From positions 1-28,557 of the IMG/VR virus record IMGVR_UViG_3300027759_000337: a stretch of 28,557 nucleotides of DNA. One strand, 5' to 3'. Below, piece by piece: positions 4,443-11,342 of this stretch; the first letter of the stretch is position 1; every line of letters begins with the position of its first letter. The notes beneath the pieces were generated by a model. The model searched no databases. It was given only the letters and a program-made list of their open reading frames with translations, and was not told where the DNA came from. The stretch is from a virus. The translations under genes were made by a program, and so were the position numbers.

Positions 4443-5718
4443 AATAGCCCAATCAATTGCCAAAGCGGAATTCCCGTTAAAGCTGCAATGCTTGTTTAAG
4501 CCCTCACGTTATAAAGTCCTGTACGGTGGACGAGGCGGGGCTAAGTCTTGGGGGGTTGCTAGGGCACTACTGATTAAAGGCGCTCAGAGTCCGATTAGAG
4601 TGCTTTGCGCCCGTGAATTCCAAACATCTATTAAAGATTCAGTCCACAAGCTGCTATGCGATCAGATAGAAGCATTAGGGCTGCTTGGGTTCTATGAAAT
4701 CACCCAGGCATCAATCAGGGCAAAGAACGGCACAGAGTTTAGCTTTGTCGGCCTAAAGAACAATGTTGCTAATGTGAAGTCCTATGAGGGCGTTGATGTG
4801 TGCTGGGTTGAGGAAGCGCAGACAACTAGCAGAATGTCTTGGAATGTATTGATTCCTACCATCCGCAAAGAAAACTCAGAGATTTGGATTACGTTTAACC
4901 CTGAGTTGGAAACTGATGAGACTTACCAAAGGTTTGTGCTTAACCCCCCTGAGAACTGCATTGTTCAAAAGGTTAACTGGTCAGATAACCCGTGGTTTCC
5001 AGATACCCTGAAACTTGAAAAGGATGCGCTTAAACACCGTGATCCACAGGCTTATAACGTGGTTTGGGAAGGTTTATGCCGACAGACGGTAGATGGGGCT
5101 ATCTTTGCCAAAGAAATGCAAATGGCAGAGTTAGACGGGCGCATTACCAAAGTTAACTATGACCCGACAAAGCCAGTTCATGCCATCTTTGACCTTGGGT
5201 GGTCTGATGCTACGGCTATTTGGTTTTTACAGTTTATAGGCATGGAAACTCGCCTGATTCGCTACATTGAGGGCAATCAGCAGACCATGAGCGACTACCT
5301 GGCTAAGATGCAGACCTTTGGTTATATGTACGACACGCTATGGCTGCCACACGATGCAGAGAACAAAACCCTTGCAGCCAATGGCAGAAGCATTGAGGAA
5401 ATTGTGAGGGCAGCTGGGTACAAGACCAAGATAATCCCCAAAACGCCTATTCTTGATTCAATCAATGCAGCCAGGACAATCTTCATCAATTGTTGGTTTG
5501 ATAGGGAGAACTGTCACGAAGGCTTGCAATGTCTTAGGCATTACCGTTACGATGTAGACCCAGAGACTAAGCAATTCAGCAGAACGCCACTACACGATAA
5601 TTATTCACATGGCGCTGATGCGTTTAGATACATTGGTCTGATGGTCAATGAGCCAAGACAGGCTAGAAGGCCAAGGCTGAACTTAAATTATGGTGGTCAA
5701 CATTCTTGGATGAGTTAA
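4435..5718 (+). CDS. terL: Terminase large subunit (ATPase/nuclease)
   Basis: The 427-aa protein is the DNA-packaging motor, which hydrolyses ATP to pump DNA through the portal and cuts concatemers. The N-terminal ATPase shows VLYGGRGGAKSWG (variant Walker A, residues 28-40), the Walker B-like VCWVEEA (122-128, with Glu126/127) and coupling motif WITFNP (151-156). The C-terminal RNase H-like nuclease has acidic residues in IFDLGWSDAT (Asp253), PHDAEN (Asp307) and HGADAFRYIG (Asp395). Length and motifs fit the Terminase_3/PBSX-type group used by many P22-like phages. The start is a GTG at 4435 inside the terS 3' end; no better ATG exists upstream of the P-loop. Confidence 0.95.
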   Translation: MSEIAQSIAKAEFPLKLQCLFKPSRYKVLYGGRGGAKSWGVARALLIKGAQSPIRVLCAREFQTSIKDSVHKLLCDQIEALGLLGFYEITQASIRAKNGTEFSFVGLKNNVANVKSYEGVDVCWVEEAQTTSRMSWNVLIPTIRKENSEIWITFNPELETDETYQRFVLNPPENCIVQKVNWSDNPWFPDTLKLEKDALKHRDPQAYNVVWEGLCRQTVDGAIFAKEMQMAELDGRITKVNYDPTKPVHAIFDLGWSDATAIWFLQFIGMETRLIRYIEGNQQTMSDYLAKMQTFGYMYDTLWLPHDAENKTLAANGRSIEEIVRAAGYKTKIIPKTPILDSINAARTIFINCWFDRENCHEGLQCLRHYRYDVDPETKQFSRTPLHDNYSHGADAFRYIGLMVNEPRQARRPRLNLNYGGQHSWMS

Positions 5719-5747
5719 AATGACTCCAAATCACTTAGGGCAACATC

Positions 5748-7829
5748 ATGGCTGATGATTACGACTCACGAATTCAGGAAGCAATTGACTTTCTCAAGTT
5801 TGCCAACGATGCAGACACAATGAACCGTCAAGAGGCTTTAGATGACTTGAAGTTTGGCGGTGGTGATCAATGGCCTGTAGAACTGCAAAACTCCCGTAAT
5901 CTTGAGTCCCGTCCCGTTATTACGGTGAACAAGGTGGACAATTATTGCCGCCAAGTCTCTAATCAACAACGACAGCAACGCCCCCGAATTAAAGTTCATG
6001 CAACAAATACGCATGAGGACATGGTGGACGCACAGACCATTAGCGGGATTATTCGGCACATTGAGGTTAACTCCAACGCTGATCATGCTTACGACAATGC
6101 GTTTGAATACGCAGTTCGCATGGGTTGGGGCTATATGCGGGTCAGAACTGACTACATTTCAGAGGATTCGTTTGATCAAGAAATCTACATTGATGCCATA
6201 GATAATCCATTTACCGTTTACTTTGACCCCAATTCAGTCCTACCAGACGGGTCTGACGCTGACCGTTGCTTAATCACAACAATGATGCGTAAGGATGAAT
6301 TCCGAAAGTTGTACCCTGACGCAGAAGATGGCGGCACAAGTTTTACCCAACGGGGAACGGGTGACTCACAATCTGAGTGGATTACCAAAGAGGATATTCG
6401 CCTGGCTGAGTATTACTACACGGTCAAAGAAAAGGCAAAGCTATACCTATTAAGCGATGGCACAGCGACATTTGCTGATGACAAAGACTTCTTTACTCGC
6501 CTAGCTGCTTACGGTATTGAAGTGGTTGATACCCGTGAGTCTTACAAGAAAACAATTAAATACTGCAAATTAACTGCGGTTGAAGTCTTGGAAGAACGTG
6601 ATTGGGCGGGCAAATACATTCCCATTGTCCCCGTCTATGGCAGACACATTGTTATTGGTGACAAGCGCAAGAAGTTTGGAATGATTCGCTATGCCAAAGA
6701 CCCGCAGCGGATGTATAACTTTTGGCAGACTTCCATCACAGAAGGCGTGGCATTAGCACCAAAAGCTAAATGGCTGCTTGCTGAAGGTCAGGATGAGGGT
6801 CATGAGAATGATTGGGCAAATGCCAACATCAAGTCATTCCCACTTCTAAGATACAAACAGACTGACATTGACGGTCGCCCCGCACCAGCACCAGTTCGAC
6901 TTCAGCCAGAGCCGCCACAAGCGGGCATTATGGCTGCGGCTATGGGTGTGGACAACGATATTAAAGCCATCATGGGCGTGTTTGACCCCGCACAGCTTGG
7001 TCAAGGCAACATATCAGGCAAAGCATTGAACGGTCAGCAACAACAAGTTGACCTGACAAACTTTGACTATTACGACAATTTGACCCGTTCAATTGCTCAC
7101 GTTGGCAAAATTTGCCTAGACCTAATTCCCAAGATTTACGACACAGAGCGTGTGATGAGGATCATTGGTGACGATGGCAAGCCTGAACTGTTGACCATCA
7201 ATCAGCGGGATTCTGTGGGCAGAGTGCTGAATGACATTTCTGTTGGTCAATATGATGTGGTGATGGAGACAGGCCCAGGCTACAACAGCAAACGTCAAGA
7301 GGCCGTGGAAAATATGCTGCCCCTCTTGTCAGCTGCGCCCGAGTTGATGCAAGTGGCGGGTGACTTGGTGTTTAGAAACATGGATTGGCCTGGTGCTGAC
7401 ATTATTGCTGACCGTTTGGCAGCTGCTAACCCAATGGCTCAGATTGACGACAAGTCTAAAGTGCCTCCCCAAGTTCAAATGCAGCTGGCTATGTCACAAA
7501 AGCAAATTCAGGAACTTACACAGGCGGTTCAGGCTAGAGATTTGATGCTGAAAAACCGCATGGATGTTGAGCAAATGCGTCAAGAAGCCGAAACACAACG
7601 CACCATGATGAAAGAGCAAGGCAGAACAAACGAGGCGCAGATTCGTGAGCAAAGTGACCGTGCTGAAATGCAAATGCGTGTGGAAGGCCAAGCACACGAT
7701 ACGGTCATTAAAACGCAGACGCAGCTTGAGATCGAAAGAATGAAAACTGAGATAGCTATTTTGTTGGCACAAATGGACAGAGCGACATTGAGAAACGCAA
7801 CCGCAGAGACTACAGAACGGGCTATTTGA
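5748..7829 (+). CDS. P22-type portal protein
   Basis: At 693 aa this is close to P22 gp1 (725 aa). Typical family features are the early GGGDQWPVELQNSR, the PVITVNKVDNYCRQVSNQQR block (about residues 55-74), YAVRMGWGYMRVRTDY and a Tyr/Phe-rich wing around FTVYFDPNS. From about residue 575 to the end the protein is a long Gln/Met/Glu-rich helix (QMQLAMSQKQIQELTQAVQ onward), corresponding to the C-terminal barrel/crown that P22-like portals insert into the head. It forms the dodecameric channel through which terminase packages DNA and ejection proteins leave. The start ATG 5748 has only a weak upstream AGGG. Confidence 0.93.
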   Translation: MADDYDSRIQEAIDFLKFANDADTMNRQEALDDLKFGGGDQWPVELQNSRNLESRPVITVNKVDNYCRQVSNQQRQQRPRIKVHATNTHEDMVDAQTISGIIRHIEVNSNADHAYDNAFEYAVRMGWGYMRVRTDYISEDSFDQEIYIDAIDNPFTVYFDPNSVLPDGSDADRCLITTMMRKDEFRKLYPDAEDGGTSFTQRGTGDSQSEWITKEDIRLAEYYYTVKEKAKLYLLSDGTATFADDKDFFTRLAAYGIEVVDTRESYKKTIKYCKLTAVEVLEERDWAGKYIPIVPVYGRHIVIGDKRKKFGMIRYAKDPQRMYNFWQTSITEGVALAPKAKWLLAEGQDEGHENDWANANIKSFPLLRYKQTDIDGRPAPAPVRLQPEPPQAGIMAAAMGVDNDIKAIMGVFDPAQLGQGNISGKALNGQQQQVDLTNFDYYDNLTRSIAHVGKICLDLIPKIYDTERVMRIIGDDGKPELLTINQRDSVGRVLNDISVGQYDVVMETGPGYNSKRQEAVENMLPLLSAAPELMQVAGDLVFRNMDWPGADIIADRLAAANPMAQIDDKSKVPPQVQMQLAMSQKQIQELTQAVQARDLMLKNRMDVEQMRQEAETQRTMMKEQGRTNEAQIREQSDRAEMQMRVEGQAHDTVIKTQTQLEIERMKTEIAILLAQMDRATLRNATAETTERAI

Positions 7830-7867
7830 GTTTTAAAAGAATTTGTGGTAAAAACCACTAAACCTTA

Positions 7868-7903
7868 CCTGTGAGGCTCACAGGGTCAAATCGTTGGGAA
7901 ACG
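7868..7903 (+). promoter_or_regulatory. Paired hairpins in scaffold-gene leader
   Basis: The 75-base gap before the scaffold gene holds a perfect 8+1+8 palindrome, CCTGTGAGGCTCACAGG (7868-7884). It is followed by CGTT-GGGA-AACG (7892-7903), a four-pair stem capped by a GNRA-class GGGA loop. The loop contains the only Shine-Dalgarno-like bases, five bases before ATG 7905. Neither hairpin has a T tract, so this is not a terminator. Translational control of the scaffold gene is inferred by analogy with P22, whose scaffold regulates its own synthesis after transcription. Confidence 0.4.
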
Positions 7904-7904
7904 T

Positions 7905-8804
7905 ATGTCCGATAAAGAAGCGGGTCAAGTATTGACTAGCGAGAATGCAGCAGAATTTTATGCAAACAGATTAGGTTTAGCTGAATCCCCTGCGGAAACT
8001 GAGGCGGTTGAGGAGACTCCCGAGCCAGTAGCCGAGGAAGAACAGAGTGAACCGAAAGAGGCAGAAAAGGAAGCAAACCAAGAGGGTGAGCGCAAGCAAA
8101 ATCCTAAACTTGAAAAGCGGTTCTCAGAGATAACCAAGCAACGTGAGGATGCTAGGCAAGAAGCCCAGCGGGAACGCCAAGCTAGGGTAGATTTGGAACA
8201 GCGTTTGGCGGCACTAGAGCAACAGAGACAGCCACAAGCATCTTATGTTGATCAAGAGCCACAACCAAGCCAGTTCGCTGATGCGTTTGAATATGCGAAG
8301 GCTCTAGCTGAGTTTTCGACAGAAAAGGCGTTAGCGGAACGGGACAGGCAAGTTGCCCAGGCGAGAGAACAGGAAGCGCAACAAAAGATTATCCAATCTT
8401 GGGCGCAGAAAGTTCAGGATGCTAAAGCAGAATTGCCCGATTTTGATGATTTGGTCGCATCAAGTGACGTAGTTGTAAACAACGCAGTCCGTGATGCAAT
8501 TCTGGAGAGTGATGTAGGCCCAAGAATCCTGTATCACCTAGCTGAAAACAATGACCTAGCCAAAAGAATTGCCAGCTTGAGTCCAAATGCAGCGCTTAGA
8601 GAGATTGGGAGACTAGAAGCAAAGTTTGAGGTGAAACCTGAGACTAAGCAGACAGCCCCTGTTGTAAGAAGTAAAGCACCAGCACCGATTCAACCGATTC
8701 GTGGTGGTCAAGGTCAGCCTGATGTTCCTATGTCCGCTAATGGCGAATGGCATGGAAGCTACCAGGCGTGGAAATTGGCACGCAAAGCGGGAAAAATTCG
8801 GTAA
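7905..8804 (+). CDS. Scaffolding protein (P22 gp8-like)
   Basis: The 299-aa product, against 303 aa for P22 gp8, lies between portal and coat as expected. It is extremely charged: an acidic N-terminal part (EEEQSEPKEAEKEANQEG), then a long coiled coil (KRFSEITKQREDARQEAQRE and VDLEQRLAALEQQ). Another helix contains AEFSTEKALAERDRQ, and the protein ends in a short basic helix (YQAWKLARKAGKIR). In P22 such a C-terminal helix-turn-helix binds coat subunits and directs procapsid assembly, with the scaffold later leaving the shell. Sequence identity to known scaffolds cannot be judged by eye, but position, size and composition agree. The leader has unusual hairpins. Confidence 0.85.
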   Translation: MSDKEAGQVLTSENAAEFYANRLGLAESPAETEAVEETPEPVAEEEQSEPKEAEKEANQEGERKQNPKLEKRFSEITKQREDARQEAQRERQARVDLEQRLAALEQQRQPQASYVDQEPQPSQFADAFEYAKALAEFSTEKALAERDRQVAQAREQEAQQKIIQSWAQKVQDAKAELPDFDDLVASSDVVVNNAVRDAILESDVGPRILYHLAENNDLAKRIASLSPNAALREIGRLEAKFEVKPETKQTAPVVRSKAPAPIQPIRGGQGQPDVPMSANGEWHGSYQAWKLARKAGKIR

Positions 8805-8828
8805 ACCTAATCTTTTTGGAGTATTTAA

Positions 8829-10085
8829 ATGGCTAATAATTTATTGACGATAAGCAAGATCACCAACGAAGCGTTGATGGTTTTGGAAAATGAGTTGACT
8901 TTCACAAGTGAAGTTGACCGTAACTATGATGACCAGTTCGCTGTTGTCGGTGCAAAGATTGGTAACACAGTCAATGTCCGCAAGCCTGGTCGTTTCATTG
9001 GTACAACTGGCCCTGCGCTGAACGTAGAAGATTTTAACGAGACTTCAGTTCCCGTTACTTTGTCTACACAGTTTCACGTTGATACCCAGTTCACCACACA
9101 AGACTTGGCATTGTCCTTGGATATGTTCTCTGACCGTGTGTTGAAGCCCGCTATTGCAGCGATTGCCAACAAGATTGACCGTGACGGTATGTCTATGGCT
9201 ACTCTGCAAACTGCTAACATCGTTGGCACAGCTGGCACACCCCCAACAGGCTTGATCACATACCTGACTGCGGGCGCTTACCTTGACTCTGAAGGCGCAC
9301 CCCGTGACGGTCGTAGGTCTTGCATCGTTGAGCCTTTCACATCAGCAACCATTGTTGATAGCTTGAAGGGTTTGTTTGTTCCTCAAGAAGCCATTGGCGA
9401 TCAGTACCGTAAAGGTTTGATGGGCCGTGACTCTGCGGGCATGAACTGGAAGATGGATCAGAACGTGGTAAGCCAAACCTTTGGCTCTAACTCCACTACT
9501 ACTGTGACTGCTTCTGTTGCTACCACAACTGCAACGGGCTTCCTGACTTCTGGTTGGGCATCTTCAAGCACTATCACTTTGACAGCGGCTAACACGGGAA
9601 CAATGAATTTGAATGCTGGCGACACCATTCAGATTGATGGCGTTTTCGCAGTTAACCCACAGAATCGTCAGGCTTATGGCACAAACAAACTCCGCAACTT
9701 TGTTGTGAAGTCTACCGTTGCTATTGCTTCTGGTTCTTCTGTCTCTGTTGTGGTTAGCCCTGCCGTAATTACTGCGGGTCAGTTCCAAAACGTGTCTATT
9801 CCTACAACCTCTGCCACAGCCGCTGTGACTCAGTTCAATAAAATTGGTACTGTTTCCCCACAGAACATCATCATGCACCGCAATGCGTTCACATTGGCAG
9901 TAGCCGATTTGGAATTGCCTGAAGGTGTGCATTTTGCTGGTCGTGCAAGCGATAAGGAAATCGGTTTGTCAATGCGTGTTGTGCGTCAATACACCATTAA
10001 CAATGACTCCATTCCTACACGTTTGGACGTTCTGTATGGATGGGCCCCCCTCTATCCTGAACTCGCTTGCCGAGTTGCAGCCTAA
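8829..10085 (+). CDS. Major capsid (coat) protein, P22 gp5-like
   Basis: At 418 aa the protein is near P22 coat length (430). The HK97-fold part begins NLLTISKITNEALMVLENEL, has VDRNYDDQFAVVGAKIGNTV and NVRKPGRFIGTTGPALNVED, and later FHVDTQFTTQDLALSLDMFS. A central beta-rich insertion domain runs from about residue 210 to 340, with DTIQIDGVFAVNPQNRQAYG and TNKLRNFVVKS, equivalent to the P22 I-domain that helps the subunit fold. The C-terminal part includes MHRNAFTLAVADLELPEGVH and ends PLYPELACRVAA. It builds the icosahedral shell on the scaffold and may be the client of the phage GroES. Its ATG is preceded by GGAG. Confidence 0.95.
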   Translation: MANNLLTISKITNEALMVLENELTFTSEVDRNYDDQFAVVGAKIGNTVNVRKPGRFIGTTGPALNVEDFNETSVPVTLSTQFHVDTQFTTQDLALSLDMFSDRVLKPAIAAIANKIDRDGMSMATLQTANIVGTAGTPPTGLITYLTAGAYLDSEGAPRDGRRSCIVEPFTSATIVDSLKGLFVPQEAIGDQYRKGLMGRDSAGMNWKMDQNVVSQTFGSNSTTTVTASVATTTATGFLTSGWASSSTITLTAANTGTMNLNAGDTIQIDGVFAVNPQNRQAYGTNKLRNFVVKSTVAIASGSSVSVVVSPAVITAGQFQNVSIPTTSATAAVTQFNKIGTVSPQNIIMHRNAFTLAVADLELPEGVHFAGRASDKEIGLSMRVVRQYTINNDSIPTRLDVLYGWAPLYPELACRVAA

Positions 10086-10092
10086 TGGTCAA

Positions 10093-10111
10093 GGGGGGCT
10101 AATCACCCCCC
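10093..10111 (+). other. G6/C6 stem-loop after the coat gene
   Basis: Seven bases after the coat stop, six G (10093-10098) face six C (10106-10111) across a seven-base CTAATCA loop. The following GTTATTAACTT is not a proper T tract, so strong termination is unlikely. Such a stem could stabilise the abundant coat mRNA 3' end or cause partial termination, lowering expression of the downstream genes. The next ribosome site (AAGGA) begins about 17 bases further on. Confidence 0.45.
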
Positions 10112-10140
10112 GTTATTAACTTAATTTAAGGAAACATATC

Positions 10141-10566
10141 ATGGCAAATCCAGGCCCAGCAAGTAGCACAACGATTCACCCATCCAATTTGGCATCTAAC
10201 CAAGCAATTCGTCTTTTAGGCGTTGCAATTGGTGTGAATGTCAATACTACGGGTGATCAAGCTGTTATCGCAATCAACAACTCCACAAACTACTCTGTTA
10301 GCAACGTGGTTTTCACTAACGCTTCAATTTCATTGACAACTGCCGCAGCGGGTCTGTTTACAGCCCCTAGCGCAGCGGGTACAGGAATTGTCGCCAATGC
10401 CGCTTTGTCGGCTTTGACATCCTCAACTGTAGTGTCACAACGCACCGTTGCTGCCACAGGCATTCAAACAGGTCAAAACCTGTATTTGAATGTTGGCACA
10501 GCACAAGGCGCAGCCGCCACAATGGATGTTTATGTCTATGGCTACGACTTCAGCACATTCAGCTAA
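10141..10566 (+). CDS. Putative beta-rich virion protein downstream of coat
   Basis: The 141-aa product is rich in Ala, Thr, Ser and Val, with few charges. It contains alternating strands such as QAIRLLGVAIGVNVNTTGDQ and NSTNYSVSNVVFTNASISLT, ending in MDVYVYGYDFSTFS. This composition and its place directly after the coat gene suggest a head decoration or other capsid-associated protein; no specific family is recognised. It has a strong AAGGA ribosome site and an ATC-ATG start context shared with other late genes. A strong terminator follows the gene, so coat and this gene may form one transcription unit. Sequence alone does not prove it is in the virion. Confidence 0.65.
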   Translation: MANPGPASSTTIHPSNLASNQAIRLLGVAIGVNVNTTGDQAVIAINNSTNYSVSNVVFTNASISLTTAAAGLFTAPSAAGTGIVANAALSALTSSTVVSQRTVAATGIQTGQNLYLNVGTAQGAAATMDVYVYGYDFSTFS

Positions 10567-10588
10567 ATACTGATGTGATGTGAGAAAG

Positions 10589-10620
10589 AGCCACTCTTAA
10601 AAGGGGTGGCTTTTTCTTTA
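10589..10620 (+). terminator. Rho-independent terminator in the late operon
   Basis: AGCCACTC (10589-10596) pairs with GGGTGGCT (10604-10611), including one G-U pair, around a seven-base loop, and TTTTTCTTTA follows. This is the clearest intrinsic terminator of the window and sits in the 93-base gap after the 10141 gene. TACAAT (10629-10634) and TTTAAT (10634-10639) could serve as -10 boxes just beyond it, but I see no good -35. Confidence 0.75.
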
Positions 10621-10659
10621 TTTGGCGTTACAATTTAATCATTCTCTAAAGGAATTATC

Positions 10660-10983
10660 ATGCCCTCTACGACTATTACCCGTGGCAATGCCTTGCAAAC
10701 ATTTTATGTTGGCCCGTCTTTGACCCCTGCCGCAGTTGCCACAGCTACCACAGCGGCTCAAACATTCACAGTCCCAGGTCTTTTGTCAACAGATTACGTC
10801 ATGGTGTCTTGTCAAGCGGCTCAAACAGCGGGTGTTTTTATCGCTGACGCACGTTGTTCTGCCGACAATACACTAAGCATCCAATTTGGAAATGTTACTG
10901 CGGGATCGTTAACCCCTACCGCTGGCACATACATCGTGGATGTGATTCGTTTTGAAGGCCCATTACCCACAACGGCTGGTTAA
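10660..10983 (+). CDS. Putative beta-rich structural protein, 107 aa
   Basis: The protein starts MPSTTITRGNALQTFYVGPS, continues AAQTFTVPGLLSTDYVMVSC, AGVFIADARCSADNTLSIQF and GSLTPTAGTYIVDVIRFEGP. The TFTVPGL...DYV...ARCSADNTLSIQFGN...TPTAGTY pattern is known to me from other phage late regions, where it is annotated only as hypothetical or structural. It is beta-rich, nearly uncharged and has no signal peptide or membrane span. It follows a terminator and begins the run of small structural genes before the fibres, behind AAAGGA. It could be a head-associated or fibre-associated protein. Confidence 0.65.
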   Translation: MPSTTITRGNALQTFYVGPSLTPAAVATATTAAQTFTVPGLLSTDYVMVSCQAAQTAGVFIADARCSADNTLSIQFGNVTAGSLTPTAGTYIVDVIRFEGPLPTTAG

Positions 10984-10985
10984 TC

Positions 10986-11333
10986 ATGTCTAATACAACT
11001 GTATTGCGCCCCGTAGGAGTCACAACCGCCATTTCGGTGGCGGCTTCTTCTACTACCGCCACGCAGATTAAGGCAAGCACCAATGACCAAGTTAACTATG
11101 CCTCTTTCATCAACACGGGTGCTACCTATGTTGCTGTGAGCCTTGGCGATGCTAACATGGCTGCGGCAGTCTTGCCCGTCAGCGGTTCAACCACAGGGAA
11201 CTTTGTGTTACCCGCCTCTATGACAGTTCCAATTGTCTTGGCAGTACCCGCAAGCCCTTATTACGTCCGCATGATTGGTTCAGCCGCTGGCCCGTCAATT
11301 GTTTATGTGACTCCTGTTGGCGATCAATCATAA
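10986..11333 (+). CDS. Putative beta-rich structural protein, 115 aa
   Basis: The product begins MSNTTVLRPVGVTTAISVAA and contains QIKASTNDQVNYASFINTGA, TYVAVSLGDANMAAAVLPVS, NFVLPASMTVPIVLAVPASP and YYVRMIGSAAGPSIVYVTPV. It is a small Ala/Val/Thr-rich beta protein of the type seen among phage decoration or attachment proteins. No specific domain is recognised. It follows the 107-aa gene by two bases and precedes the first fibre by nine, so the three are co-expressed. A virion role is inferred from context. Confidence 0.65.
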   Translation: MSNTTVLRPVGVTTAISVAASSTTATQIKASTNDQVNYASFINTGATYVAVSLGDANMAAAVLPVSGSTTGNFVLPASMTVPIVLAVPASPYYVRMIGSAAGPSIVYVTPVGDQS

Positions 11334-11342
11334 AGAGGCGCT

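Noticed and set aside
7868-7884. Palindrome considered as a terminator of the portal gene
   Set aside because: No T-rich tract follows the stem, so it fits a leader structure or protein-binding site better.
9564-9932. 122-aa minus-strand frame within the coat gene
   Set aside because: It is a mirror of biased Thr/Ser codons in the coat insertion domain; no start signal or domain.
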